DNA of 48,128 nucleotides from Pandoraea sp. ASV26 (GTDB taxonomy: Bacteria > Pseudomonadota > Gammaproteobacteria > Burkholderiales > Burkholderiaceae). The first letter of the stretch is position 1, and every line of letters begins with the position of its first letter. The notes beneath the pieces are model-generated. The model saw only the letters and a program-made list of their open reading frames with translations. It was not told the DNA's origin and made no database searches. The stretch lies in NCBI RefSeq assembly GCF_016428915.1, contig NZ_JAELTP010000037.1, positions 1 to 48,128 of the forward strand, in the 5' to 3' direction. A program made the position numbers and the translations under genes. Below, piece after piece: positions 24,292 to 33,244 of the stretch.

Positions 24292-25512
24292 ATGCTGAAG
24301 CTCGATTTCCATCCCTCGGGTCGCCATTTCCTTCAGATCCCGGGGCCCAGCCCGGTGCCCGATCGCATTCTGCGCGCCATGAGCTACCCGACGATCGATC
24401 ACCGTGGTCCGGAATTCGGCGCGCTCGGTCGCAAGGTGCTCGCCGACATCAAGAAGATTTTCAAGACGGAACAACCGGTGGTGATTTACCCGGCGTCGGG
24501 CACCGGCGCATGGGAAGCGGCGCTGACGAACACGCTCTCGCCCGGCGACCACGTGCTCATGTTCGAGACGGGGCACTTCTCCACGCTGTGGAAGAAGATG
24601 GCCGAGAACCTGGGCCTCAAGCCCGAGTTCATCGGTCTGCCGGGGACCGACGGCTGGCGCCGTGGTGTGCAGCCCGACATGATCGAAGCGCGCTTGCGCG
24701 CCGACACCGCGCACGACATCAAGGCCGTGTGCGTGGTGCACAACGAAACCTCGACCGGCGTGACCTCGGATATCGCGGCCGTGCGTCGCGCCATCGACGC
24801 CGCCGGGCATCCCGCGTTGCTGCTCGTCGACACGATCTCGGGCCTCGGCTCGGCCGACTACCGTCACGACGAATGGGGCGTGGACGTCACCGTCTCGGGC
24901 TCGCAAAAGGGCCTGATGCTGCCACCGGGGATCAGCTTCAATGCCGTCTCGCCCAAGGCGCTCGAAGCGGGCCGCAACGCCAGGTTGCCGCGCGCCTTCT
25001 GGGGCTGGCAGGAAATCATCGAAGCGAACAAGAACGGCTACTGGCCGTACACGCCGAACACGAACCTGCTGTACGGCCTGTCCGAAGCGCTCGACATGAT
25101 TCTCGAAGAGGGGCTGGACAACGTTTTCGCGCGCCACCAGCGTCTGGCGGAAGCCACACGTCGCGCCGTGCGTGCCTGGGGTCTGGAGATTCAGTGTCAG
25201 GACCCGGCGGTGTACAGCCCGGTGCTCACCGGTGTGGTCATGCCGCAGGGCGTGGATGCCGACGAAGTGCGCAAGCGCATCTACGAACGCTTCGATATGT
25301 CGCTCGGGCAGGCGCTGGGCAAGATTCGCGGCACGATGTTCCGCATCGGTCATCTGGGCGACTGCAACGACCTCACGCTCATGGCAACGCTTGCAGGTTG
25401 CGAAATGGGGCTCCAGATTTCGGGCGTGAAGCTTGCCGGTTCGGGTGTCGTCGCCGCCATGGACTATCTGGCGCAGGCAAAAGACACGCCGTCTCTCAAG
25501 GTCGCCGCATGA
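24292..25512 (+). CDS. Class V aminotransferase, serine/aspartate-glyoxylate type
   Basis: A 406-residue PLP enzyme of fold type I class V. The Schiff-base Lys is K206 in SGSQKGLMLPPG, and the cofactor-binding Asp is D180 in LLLVDTISG. PGPSPVPDRILRAM near the start and the GTGAWEAALTN phosphate loop are typical of serine-glyoxylate (SgaA), alanine-glyoxylate and aspartate-glyoxylate (BhcA) aminotransferases; length matches SgaA. The reaction amino acid + glyoxylate to oxo acid + glycine is likely; which amino donor cannot be decided. AAGAGGAGAG precedes the ATG. It is the first gene of the plus-strand cluster controlled, probably, by the GntR protein. Confidence 0.87.
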   Translation: MLKLDFHPSGRHFLQIPGPSPVPDRILRAMSYPTIDHRGPEFGALGRKVLADIKKIFKTEQPVVIYPASGTGAWEAALTNTLSPGDHVLMFETGHFSTLWKKMAENLGLKPEFIGLPGTDGWRRGVQPDMIEARLRADTAHDIKAVCVVHNETSTGVTSDIAAVRRAIDAAGHPALLLVDTISGLGSADYRHDEWGVDVTVSGSQKGLMLPPGISFNAVSPKALEAGRNARLPRAFWGWQEIIEANKNGYWPYTPNTNLLYGLSEALDMILEEGLDNVFARHQRLAEATRRAVRAWGLEIQCQDPAVYSPVLTGVVMPQGVDADEVRKRIYERFDMSLGQALGKIRGTMFRIGHLGDCNDLTLMATLAGCEMGLQISGVKLAGSGVVAAMDYLAQAKDTPSLKVAA

Positions 25513-25543
25513 CATGCCGTTAGTCGTCCTTATCAGGAGACGA

Positions 25544-25589
25544 GGGACGCCGTAGCCATAGCCGTAGCCGTAACCGTTCTCGGCGTCCC
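25544..25589 (+). repeat. Hexamer repeat inside a stem-loop in the aminotransferase-MFS gap
   Basis: GGGACGCCG (25544-25552) and CGGCGTCCC (25581-25589) are perfect complements. The loop is filled by five near-identical hexamers from 25549 (GCCGTA, GCCATA, GCCGTA, GCCGTA, ACCGTT). The structure lies in the 207-bp transcript segment between the aminotransferase and the transporter, where it could set relative expression. Confidence 0.6.
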
Positions 25590-25719
25590 GGCAGTGAACG
25601 CTTTAATTGTCATTCACGCGTAACAGGGCTTCCCTCAGAGACGCCCGTGACGCAGCAACACCTTTTGCGCTGCCAGCATGCTGCGGGTGCGCTTCACAGG
25701 ATGTTTCAGGAGACATGCA

Positions 25720-26997
25720 ATGAAGCTTTTCAAAGCGACACGGGTCGTGCTGGTGATGCTATGCGTCATGTATTTCATCACTTACCTCGATCGTGTCAAC
25801 GTCAGTACGGCTGCGGCCGGCTTCGGCAAGGAATTCAATCTCAGCAAGACTGAAATCGGTCTCGTCTTCTCCGCATTTGCTTATCCGTATCTTGTCTTTC
25901 AAATCATCGGCGGCTGGGTGAGCGACCGCTTCGGTGCGAAGCGCACGTTGCTCGTGTGCGGCGCGTTGTGGGCCGTCGCGACGATTCTCACCGGCATGGC
26001 CGGCGGTCTCGTCACGTTGTTGCTGGCGCGTCTGTTGCTGGGCCTTGGCGAGGGTGCCACGTTCCCGGCGGCAACGTCGGCCATGTCGCGTTGGATTCCC
26101 AAGGAAAAGCGCGGTTTCGCTCAGGGCATCACGCACGCGGCGTCGCGCATCGGCAACGCCGTGGCCCCGGCCGTGGTGGTGTTCATCATGGCGACGCACG
26201 GCTGGCGCGAATCGTTCTATCTGTGCGGTATCGTGAGCCTCGTGTGGGTAGTGCTGTGGGCCTTCACGTTCACGGAGCGTCCGCAAGACCATCCGCGCAT
26301 CACGACCGAAGAACTCGCCGTGCTGCCCGCCCTGAAGGCGAAGAGTCCGTCGGTGCCTTGGGGGCCGCTGTTCAAGCGCATGATCCCGGTCACAGTCGTG
26401 TACTTCTGCTACGGCTGGACACTGTGGCTCTTCCTGTCGTGGATTCCCCAATACTTCCTGCACAGCTATGACCTCGACCTGAAGAAGTCGGCACTGTTTG
26501 CGTCGAGCGTGTTCTTCGCGGGTGTGATCGGCGACACGCTGGGCGGCATCGTCACCGACAAGCTGTACGAGCGCACGGGCAGTCTGAAGCGCGCACGTAG
26601 CTGGATGGTGTCCGTGTGCATGCTGCTCACGCTGATCTCGCTCGTGCCGATGATGTTCACGCACCATCTGTACGTGTCGATGGCATGCCTGGCGTTCGGC
26701 TTCTTCTTCGCCGAAATGACGATTGGCCCGATGTGGGCGATCCCGATGGATGTTGCCCCGGAATACTCGGGCACGGCCAGCGGCATGATGAACACCGGAT
26801 CGGCGCTGGCAGCGATTCTCTCGCCGGTGATCTCGGGCTACCTCATCGACCGCACGGGCAACTGGGAACTGCCGTTCCTGGGCAGCATGATTCTGATGGC
26901 CGTCGGTGTGGTGCTGGCCTTCCGCATGCAGCCCGAGAGCAAGTTCTCGATGGCCGGCGACGCCGCCGCAGCGAGTAACGCACGCCAGCCGGCCTGA
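25720..26997 (+). CDS. MFS transporter, anion:cation symporter family
   Basis: A 425-residue inner-membrane protein with about twelve hydrophobic segments. The N-terminus MYFITYLDRVNVSTAA and the loop GLGEGATFPAATSAMSRWIP are signatures of the ACS family, whose members import hexuronates, tartrate, phthalate, glucarate and similar organic anions with protons. The ATG at 25720 follows CAGGAGA. It is between an aminotransferase and a 2-hydroxyacid dehydrogenase gene, so a hydroxy-carboxylate is the probable cargo. Specificity cannot be read from sequence. Confidence 0.87.
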   Translation: MKLFKATRVVLVMLCVMYFITYLDRVNVSTAAAGFGKEFNLSKTEIGLVFSAFAYPYLVFQIIGGWVSDRFGAKRTLLVCGALWAVATILTGMAGGLVTLLLARLLLGLGEGATFPAATSAMSRWIPKEKRGFAQGITHAASRIGNAVAPAVVVFIMATHGWRESFYLCGIVSLVWVVLWAFTFTERPQDHPRITTEELAVLPALKAKSPSVPWGPLFKRMIPVTVVYFCYGWTLWLFLSWIPQYFLHSYDLDLKKSALFASSVFFAGVIGDTLGGIVTDKLYERTGSLKRARSWMVSVCMLLTLISLVPMMFTHHLYVSMACLAFGFFFAEMTIGPMWAIPMDVAPEYSGTASGMMNTGSALAAILSPVISGYLIDRTGNWELPFLGSMILMAVGVVLAFRMQPESKFSMAGDAAAASNARQPA

Positions 26998-27025
26998 CGT
27001 GCATGTGATGTTCGCCTGAAAGGTT

Positions 27026-27073
27026 CGCCCGAAGTCGCTGGCACCGGAGCTTCCGCGCCAGCGACTTCAGGCG
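27026..27073 (+). terminator. Strong intercistronic hairpin after the MFS gene
   Basis: GAAGTCGCTGGC (27031-27042) pairs perfectly with 27057-27068; CGCC/GGCG extends the base of the stem after one mismatch, and CGGA/TCCG adds a small stem in the loop. It lies 28 bp after the MFS stop. There is no T-tract, so it could be a processing or stability element, or a Rho-assisted terminator, before the dehydrogenase gene. Confidence 0.65.
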
Positions 27074-27193
27074 GCATCGCCGGCATCTCCCGCAAAACAA
27101 CTGCCGGGCACGCTGCACGTTCGCCAGATTCCTTGCAGCGCCCGGCGGGCCTGTGCACCGGGCCTGTCGGCCCGTGTCAGCCCCTGTCAGCTT

Positions 27194-30100
27194 ATGGCCA
27201 GCAACGTCATGAATCCCCAATCGAACTCCCGCGAGACACCCCATACCCCGCTCATCAGCCAGCCCGTGCATCTCATGCCGATGCAGCGCGCCGGGGTGGC
27301 GCTCACGCCTTTGCAGGATCGTCTGCGCCGCGAGATGCGCGGCGACGTGCTATTTGATCGCGCGAGCCGCGGCCGCTATGCGACCGACGCGTCGATTTAT
27401 CAGATCTTTCCGATCGGCGTGGTGGTGCCGCGCGATCAGGATGACCTGATTCGAGCACTCGATATCGCTCGCGACCAGCACGTGCCGGTACTCGCCCGCG
27501 GCGCCGGCACGAGCCAGTGCGGCCAGACCGTCGGCGAGGCGCTCGTCATCGACAACAGCAAGTGGCTCAACCGCGTGGTGGCGTTCGATGCGCAGGCGCG
27601 CACCGTCACCGTCGAGCCGGGCATCGTGCTCGATCACCTGAACGCGTGGCTCAAGCCGCATGGCCTGTGGTTTCCGGTGGACGTGTCGACCGCCGCGCAA
27701 TGCACCCTCGGCGGCATGACGGGCAACAACTCGTGCGGCTCGCGCTCGCTCGAGTACGGCAACATGGTGCACAACGTGCTGTCCATCGACGCGGTGCTGG
27801 CCGACGGCGCGCAATTGCACTTCGGCTCGCTGCACACGCCGCCCGCCGACGCCCGCACGCAGGCCATGCTCGCGAGCATTCACGACATTGCCGTGCGCGA
27901 GCGCGACGAGCTGCGCGAGCGCGTGCCGCGCGTGTTGCGACGCGTGGCAGGCTACAACCTCGACCTGTTCGACTGCCTCAATCCGCGGGCGTACACCGAC
28001 GACGGCGTGGCCAACCTGTCGCATCTGCTGGTCGGCTCCGAGGGCACGCTGGCTTACAGCCGCCAGATCACGCTCAAGCTGGCGCCGCTGCCCGTGCACA
28101 AGACGCTCGGCGTGGTGAACTTCCCCACGTTCTATCAGGCGATGGATCTCACGCAGCACATCGTCAAGCTCGGGCCGGTGGCGGTGGAACTGGTCGATCG
28201 CACGATGATCGATCTGGCGATGGATAACGCCGCGTTCCGTCCCGTGATCGAGAAGGCGCTCGTGGGTGATCCGCAGGCCATTCTGCTCGTGGAATTTGCG
28301 GGCGACGACGCCAACGCGTTGCGCGCCAAACTCGACGATCTCGCCACGCTCATGGGCGATCTCGGACTGCCCGACTGTGTCGTGAAGATGCCTGAAGCGG
28401 GGCCGCAGAAGGCGCTGTGGGAAGTGCGCAAGGCGGGCCTGAACATCATGATGAGCATGAAGGGCGACGGCAAGCCGGTGTCGTTCATCGAGGACTGCGC
28501 GGTGCCTCTGGAGCATCTCGCGGAGTACACACGGCGTCTGACCGAAGTGTTCCATCGCAATGGCACCGAAGGCACCTGGTACGCGCATGCGAGCGTGGGC
28601 ACGCTGCACGTGCGGCCGATTCTGGATATGCGTCGTGACGGGGCGGCCAGGATGCGCGCCATCGCCGAAGAGGCGGCGGCGCTCGTGCGTGAGTACAAGG
28701 GCGCTTACTCGGGCGAGCACGGCGACGGGCTGTGCCGCGGCGAGTGGGTGGCGTGGCAGTACGGGCCGCGCATCAATGCGGCGTTCGGTGAGATCAAGCA
28801 ACTGTTCGATCCGGAGAACCGTTTCAATCCGGACAAGATGGTGCGTCCGCCGAAGATGGATACGCGCGAGCTGTTCCGCTTTGCGCCGGGCTACGCCGCG
28901 AGGCCGATCACGCCTGCGCTCGATTGGACCGCATGGAACGTGAAGCGCGACGCGCTGACCGGCGAGCAGAGCGCGCCCGATACCGGTACCGACGCCACGC
29001 ACGGCCTCGCGTCGGCCGTCGAGATGTGCAACAACAACGGGCACTGCCGCAAGTTCGATGCCGGCACGATGTGCCCGAGCTATCGCGTGACCCGCGACGA
29101 ACAGCATGTCACGCGCGGACGCGCCAACACGTTGCGTCTGGCCGTCTCCGGACAATTGGGCGACGAAGGGCTCGCGAGCGATGACGTCAAGGCCGCGCTC
29201 GACCTGTGTGTATCGTGCAAGGGCTGCAAGCGCGACTGCCCGACGGGCATCGACATGGCGCGCTTCAAGATCGAGGCGCGTCACGCGCGCGCCAAGCGCC
29301 ACGGCGTATCGCTGCGCGACAAGCTGATCGCCTACCTGCCGCGCTATGCGCCGTGGGCCAGTCGCGTGGGCGCTCTGCTGGACGCGGCGCAGCGTCTGCC
29401 GGGCAGCAACGCCGCGAAGCGCTGGCTCGGCCTTGCGCTCGAGCGCTCGGTGCCCGCGCTCAAGTCGTCGTTCCTCGCGCAGCAGGTGCCGCTCCCGGCG
29501 GCGCCGACGCCGGAGATGGGCGGGGCCGCGCAACGTCAGGTGCTGCTCTTCGTCGATACGTTCAACAACTACATGGAGCCGGAGAACGCGCGCGCCGCCA
29601 AGCGCGTGCTCGAAGCGGCCGGCTATACCGTTCATGTGAACCAGCGCGCGGGCGAGCGTCCGTTGTGCTGCGGGCGCACGTTCCTCGCGGCGGGCCTGGT
29701 GGACGAAGCGAAGGCGGAAGCACGACGCCTGCTCGACGCCGTAATGCCATTCGTCGAACGCGGCGTGCCGATCGTGGGGCTGGAGCCGTCTTGCCTGCTG
29801 TCGCTGCGCGACGAAGTGCTGGGCTACGGCTTTGGCGATGCGGCCCGCAAGGTGGCCGACAATGCGTTCCTTTTTGAGGAATTTCTGGTTCGTGAGAAGG
29901 CGGCCGGGCGTCTCGATGTGGCGTGGCAGGCGCTGCCGGACGGCGTGGGCGAAGCGCTCGTGCACGGGCACTGCCATCAGAAGGCGTTCGATGCCTACTC
30001 CCCCGTAACGGCGGTGCTTGGTTGGGTGCCGGGGCTGAAGGTATCATCGATCGAGTCGTCATGCTGTGGCATGGCAGGCAGTTTCGGTTACGAGGCCGAG

Positions 30101-30277
30101 CACTACGATACCTCTCGCGCGATGTCCGAGTTGACGCTGTTGCCCGCGATCCGGCAGCGCAAGGAGAATGCCGTCGTTGTCGCCGACGGCACCAGTTGCC
30201 GGCATCAGATTCACGACGGCGCGCATACCGATGCGCTTCACGTGGCGTGTGTGCTGGCCCGGGCGCTGCCTGCATGA
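27194..30277 (+). CDS. YdiJ-like FAD-binding and 4Fe-4S 2-hydroxyacid dehydrogenase
   Basis: A 1027-residue fused flavoprotein, the size of E. coli YdiJ (about 1018). The N-terminal FAD_binding_4 domain has VLARGAGTSQCGQTVG (99-114) and GGMTGNNSCGSRSLEYG; the FAD oxidase C domain ends in YSGEHGDGLCRGEW. Two Fe-S cysteine groups follow: C612, C618, C627, then CVSCKGCKRDCPTG (C672, C675, C678, C682). The C-terminus carries two CCG-domain motifs, CCGRTFLAAG and CCGMAGSFGYE. Such proteins oxidise D-2-hydroxyacids (D-2-hydroxyglutarate, D-lactate or glycolate) and pass electrons to the membrane chain. Start 27194 is the longest plausible; 27209 is an alternative. Next to glyoxylate-type enzymes, glycolate or another 2-hydroxyacid is an attractive, inferred substrate. 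Confidence 0.88.
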   Translation: MASNVMNPQSNSRETPHTPLISQPVHLMPMQRAGVALTPLQDRLRREMRGDVLFDRASRGRYATDASIYQIFPIGVVVPRDQDDLIRALDIARDQHVPVLARGAGTSQCGQTVGEALVIDNSKWLNRVVAFDAQARTVTVEPGIVLDHLNAWLKPHGLWFPVDVSTAAQCTLGGMTGNNSCGSRSLEYGNMVHNVLSIDAVLADGAQLHFGSLHTPPADARTQAMLASIHDIAVRERDELRERVPRVLRRVAGYNLDLFDCLNPRAYTDDGVANLSHLLVGSEGTLAYSRQITLKLAPLPVHKTLGVVNFPTFYQAMDLTQHIVKLGPVAVELVDRTMIDLAMDNAAFRPVIEKALVGDPQAILLVEFAGDDANALRAKLDDLATLMGDLGLPDCVVKMPEAGPQKALWEVRKAGLNIMMSMKGDGKPVSFIEDCAVPLEHLAEYTRRLTEVFHRNGTEGTWYAHASVGTLHVRPILDMRRDGAARMRAIAEEAAALVREYKGAYSGEHGDGLCRGEWVAWQYGPRINAAFGEIKQLFDPENRFNPDKMVRPPKMDTRELFRFAPGYAARPITPALDWTAWNVKRDALTGEQSAPDTGTDATHGLASAVEMCNNNGHCRKFDAGTMCPSYRVTRDEQHVTRGRANTLRLAVSGQLGDEGLASDDVKAALDLCVSCKGCKRDCPTGIDMARFKIEARHARAKRHGVSLRDKLIAYLPRYAPWASRVGALLDAAQRLPGSNAAKRWLGLALERSVPALKSSFLAQQVPLPAAPTPEMGGAAQRQVLLFVDTFNNYMEPENARAAKRVLEAAGYTVHVNQRAGERPLCCGRTFLAAGLVDEAKAEARRLLDAVMPFVERGVPIVGLEPSCLLSLRDEVLGYGFGDAARKVADNAFLFEEFLVREKAAGRLDVAWQALPDGVGEALVHGHCHQKAFDAYSPVTAVLGWVPGLKVSSIESSCCGMAGSFGYEAEHYDTSRAMSELTLLPAIRQRKENAVVVADGTSCRHQIHDGAHTDALHVACVLARALPA

Positions 30278-30317
30278 TTGCTGCGTTTTTTCCGCGAATG
30301 CCCTTCAGGGGATTGTG

Positions 30318-31505
30318 ATGCCCGATTCACTCAGTACGGTTTCGTCGACGTCTGCCAATGCCACCGCCGGGCGTCTGGCGGTGCCCCCGGTCGCCCGTGT
30401 AGGCGATTCGCTCGCCCACGTCGCAACGCCTTCCTTGCTGCTCGATCTCGACGCCTTCGACGCGAACATCGCCCGCATGGCGAGCGCCGCTGCGGCGCGC
30501 GGTGTTGCGGTGCGTCCGCACGCCAAGGCGCACAAGTCCGTCACGATTGCACGCGCCCAGATGGCAGCCGGCGCGGTCGGCATCTGCTGCCAGAAGCTTA
30601 CCGAGGCGATTCCGTTCGTCAACGCGGGGATCGAGAGCATTCACATCAGCAACGAGTTCGTGGGCGAAGCGCGTGTGGCGCTCGCGGTGGAGATGGCGTC
30701 GCGCGTGGCGCTGTCGGTCTGCGTGGACGACGTGCGTCAGGTGGCGCCGCTCGGCAAGGCGGCGCAGCGTGCCGGTGTGCGAATTGCCGTGCTGCCCGAA
30801 GTCGATGTGGGGCAGGGGCGTTGTGGGGTCGATTCGACCGATGCCGTGGGGCAACTGGTCGACGCCATCGATCATTACGAAGGGCTGCGCTTTGGCGGGT
30901 TGCAGGCGTATCACGGCAGCGCGCAGCACATCGATGGCTGGCAGACGCGGCGCGACACGGCGCGACTGGCCGCGGATCGCGCATCGGCCTACGTGCGTTT
31001 TCTCGAAGCACGCGGCATTGCCTGTCCGGTCGTGACGGGCGGCGGCACGGGCACGGCCGAGTTCGATATCGAGAGTGGTGTCTACACCGAGATCCAGCCC
31101 GGTTCGTACGTGTTTCTCGACGGGCATTACGGCTCGCTCGAATGGCGCGACGACTGGCGCTTCCGTCATGGTCTGTTTCTCGCGTCGACGGTCATGAGCA
31201 CGGCGCGCGCGGGCATCATCGTGTGCGACGCGGGGCTCAAGAGCGTGGCGACGGATTCGGGGCTGCCGCGTTTCTGGTCGTCGCAGCAGGCGGGCAAGCC
31301 GCATTACCGCACGGCGTCGGACGAGCACGGCGTGCTCGAACTGGCCTCGCCCGACGAAGACAGCGCACCGTGGCTCGGTGAGCCGATTCTGCTAGTGCCG
31401 GGGCACTGCGATCCGACCGTCAATCTCTATGATCGGTACGTGGCCGTGCGGCATGGCCGTGTCGAAGGGCTGTGGCCCATCGAGGCGCGTGGACTCAGTC
31501 AGTGA
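30318..31505 (+). CDS. DSD1-type PLP enzyme (D-threonine/3-hydroxyaspartate aldolase family)
   Basis: A 395-residue fold-type III PLP enzyme. The PLP Lys is K70 in RPHAKAHKS, the glycine-rich phosphate site is VTGGGTGTAEFD, and the divalent metal site is H363 and D365 in PGHCDPTVNLYD. The N-terminal barrel and C-terminal beta domain fit D-threonine aldolase, D-serine dehydratase (DSD1) and beta-hydroxyaspartate aldolase (BhcC). The ATG at 30318 has AGGGGATT upstream. Glycine plus an aldehyde (such as glyoxylate) is the common currency of these aldolases, which fits the glyoxylate aminotransferase in the same cluster. D-serine dehydratase activity is the main alternative. Confidence 0.85.
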   Translation: MPDSLSTVSSTSANATAGRLAVPPVARVGDSLAHVATPSLLLDLDAFDANIARMASAAAARGVAVRPHAKAHKSVTIARAQMAAGAVGICCQKLTEAIPFVNAGIESIHISNEFVGEARVALAVEMASRVALSVCVDDVRQVAPLGKAAQRAGVRIAVLPEVDVGQGRCGVDSTDAVGQLVDAIDHYEGLRFGGLQAYHGSAQHIDGWQTRRDTARLAADRASAYVRFLEARGIACPVVTGGGTGTAEFDIESGVYTEIQPGSYVFLDGHYGSLEWRDDWRFRHGLFLASTVMSTARAGIIVCDAGLKSVATDSGLPRFWSSQQAGKPHYRTASDEHGVLELASPDEDSAPWLGEPILLVPGHCDPTVNLYDRYVAVRHGRVEGLWPIEARGLSQ

Positions 31506-31540
31506 CGGCCGGGGGCATCGAAAAATTTTCGGTCGGGGGC

Positions 31541-31569
31541 TTCCCAACTTTCGAAAACCGCGTTATAGT
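31541..31569 (+). promoter_or_regulatory. Putative tRNA operon promoter
   Basis: A -10-like TATAGT (31564-31569) lies 19 bp before the tRNA-Ala gene, with a weak -35-like TTCCCA (31541-31546) at 17-bp spacing. The position suits transcription of the tRNA pair. The -35 match is only four of six bases, so confidence is limited. Confidence 0.45.
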
Positions 31570-31587
31570 CTCGTTTCTTCGCCGTAC

Positions 31588-31663
<76 letters not shown>

Positions 31664-31678
31664 AACGGAAGACTTTAT

Positions 31679-31754
31679 GTCCCCTTCGTCTAGAGGCCTA
31701 GGACATCACCCTTTCACGGTGAGTACAGGGGTTCGAATCCCCTAGGGGACGCCA
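31679..31754 (+). tRNA. tRNA-Glu(TTC)
   Basis: A 76-nt tRNA with encoded CCA. Acceptor GTCCCCT pairs with AGGGGAC, the anticodon loop CTTTCAC gives TTC, and the T-arm has GGTTCGAATCC. The discriminator is G. No integrase or direct repeat of its 3' end is seen nearby, so it is not an evident island insertion site. Confidence 0.97.
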
Positions 31755-31813
31755 GATTCAGCGGCGTGATGCTCGGAAATGTCCGAACACACGACGTAAA
31801 ATCGGTTGTCGAC

Positions 31814-31852
31814 AAACGCGCTTGGCTTAACCGCCAAGCGCGTTTTGTTTTT
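31814..31852 (+). terminator. Intrinsic terminator of the tRNA operon
   Basis: AAACGCGCTTGGC (31814-31826) pairs perfectly with GCCAAGCGCGTTT (31833-31845) over a 6-nt loop and is followed by TGTTTTTCT. It lies 60 bp after tRNA-Glu. Confidence 0.9.
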
Positions 31853-31961
31853 CTGCGCCGGAATTCTCCCTCTGCCAAGGGGCGCGCGGCATGCTGCGCC
31901 GCGTTTGTCCCCCCGCATCTGTCCGTCGCTATCCCCCTCACGCTGAGGGCGCTTCTCACGC

Positions 31962-32258
31962 TCAGCGCACTGGCGAACTCGCCGATTTCCCCACGACGGT
32001 TTTCCACGGCCGCACGCGCCACGCCTTCACCAGACCATTCGCGACGTACGGATCGGCTTTCGCAAACGCCTCTGCCGCCGCAGGCGAATCACCTTCGAAG
32101 AGCAACGCCGCCGTGTCGACGGGCGACTCCAGCGCACCGGCAAGCAACAACTCGCCGCGATCGGCGGCTTGCCATGCGAGCGCCAGATGGGCGTCGCGGT
32201 ATTGCCCGCGTCGTTCGAGATAGTCGTCGGCGAGGTCGTAGGTGAGCAAGTAGTGCAT
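31962..32258 (-). CDS. YciI family protein
   Basis: A 98-residue small protein of the YciI fold (ferredoxin-like alpha+beta barrel). It shows the start MHYLLTYDLADDYLERR, the AALLFEGDSPAAAEAFAKADPY segment and the invariant His/Asp region LAGALESPVD. The biochemical role of this family is mostly unknown; a few members are dehalogenase-like. ATG 32258 has AAGGAG nine bases upstream. It lies 27 bp after the AraC stop (32285) in the same direction and may be cotranscribed. Confidence 0.85.
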   Translation of the reverse strand: MHYLLTYDLADDYLERRGQYRDAHLALAWQAADRGELLLAGALESPVDTAALLFEGDSPAAAEAFAKADPYVANGLVKAWRVRPWKTVVGKSASSPVR

Positions 32259-32284
32259 GGGGGCGTCTCCTTTGGATGCTTGCA

Positions 32285-33172
32285 TTATCGGTAAAACGCC
32301 GATGGCGGTACGCCGAAATGCCGCTTGAACATGGCGGCAAATGCGCTCTGGCTAGCATAGCCGTGATCGAGCGCCACATTCACGATCTTCTCGCCGCGCG
32401 CCAGTGCTTCGAGCGCTTGTAGCAGACGCGCCTGCTGGCGCCAGCGGCCGAACGTCACGCCGGTCTCCCGGGCGAAGCGCCGTTGGAATGTCTTCGCTGA
32501 CAGGCCGGCATCGCGAGCCCAGTCGTCGATGGTCGCGTCGTCGCACGGTGCCTGCGTCAGTCGGTCGCACACGTGCGCCAGACGCGTGTCGCGCGGCCAT
32601 GGCAGATACAGCGGAAGGACGGGCAGGGCGATCAACTCGTCGAGGAGCAGACGCATGAGGCGCGCGCCGCGCGAGTCGCTCGCGTAATCGATCGGCACGT
32701 CGATGGCCGCGAGAATCAGTTCGCGCATGAGCGGCGTGATCTCCACCACGCAACTCGTGTCGGGCAAGGGTTCGGTGCCGGGTTCGACGAACACCGTGCG
32801 CATCTTGACGGTGCCGCTCATCTGCACCGTATGTTCCAGCCCGGCGGCGAGCCAGACGCCACGCGTAGGAGGCACCACCCAGCGACCCGACGCCGACGCA
32901 ATGATCATCACGCCTTCGATGGCGTAGAGCAGTTGCGCGCGGCGATGGGAGTGCGACGCGATGAACTCGTTGTGCGCGTAGTCGACCGCCATCGCCGCCA
33001 TCGGCATCGGCGTGCTTTCGAAGCGCAGGTGATCGGTCTTGCGCGCAGAGGCTGTCGCGGCCGTAGCGGTTTTATCAGCGGTACGGGCGGTACGGGCCGT
33101 ATTGCGCGGTTGGCGGACGGTATTCACAAGTGTCCTTTTCAAGACAGGTTTGGGAATTTTAGCGTGAGACAC
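32285..33172 (-). CDS. AraC-family transcriptional regulator
   Basis: A 295-residue regulator with an N-terminal cupin domain (IASHSHRRAQLLYAIEGVM, PTRGVWLAAGLEH) and a C-terminal double helix-turn-helix (WARDAGLSAKTFQRRFARET and ALDHGYASQSAFAAMFKRHF). This architecture is typical of the AraC group that senses small molecules and controls adjacent exporters. The GTG at 33172 is the most upstream usable start; the first 45 residues are Thr/Ala/Arg-rich and partly encoded by 9-bp repeats (33078-33104), so the true start may be further in. It is divergent from an EamA-type transporter gene, which is its probable target. Confidence 0.83.
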   Translation of the reverse strand: MSHAKIPKPVLKRTLVNTVRQPRNTARTARTADKTATAATASARKTDHLRFESTPMPMAAMAVDYAHNEFIASHSHRRAQLLYAIEGVMIIASASGRWVVPPTRGVWLAAGLEHTVQMSGTVKMRTVFVEPGTEPLPDTSCVVEITPLMRELILAAIDVPIDYASDSRGARLMRLLLDELIALPVLPLYLPWPRDTRLAHVCDRLTQAPCDDATIDDWARDAGLSAKTFQRRFARETGVTFGRWRQQARLLQALEALARGEKIVNVALDHGYASQSAFAAMFKRHFGVPPSAFYR

Positions 33173-33244
33173 CCTGTTGTGACATACCCGACGATGACGC
33201 TTCCCTTTTCACCTGTCACACATTCACCTTTGCGGAAAATCGTC

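Noticed and set aside
27350-29977. 875-codon open frame on the minus strand opposite the YdiJ-like gene
   Set aside because: It mirrors a well-supported gene with FAD and Fe-S motifs. Its translation is rich in Arg, His and Ala without family motifs, as expected from the complementary frame of high-GC DNA.
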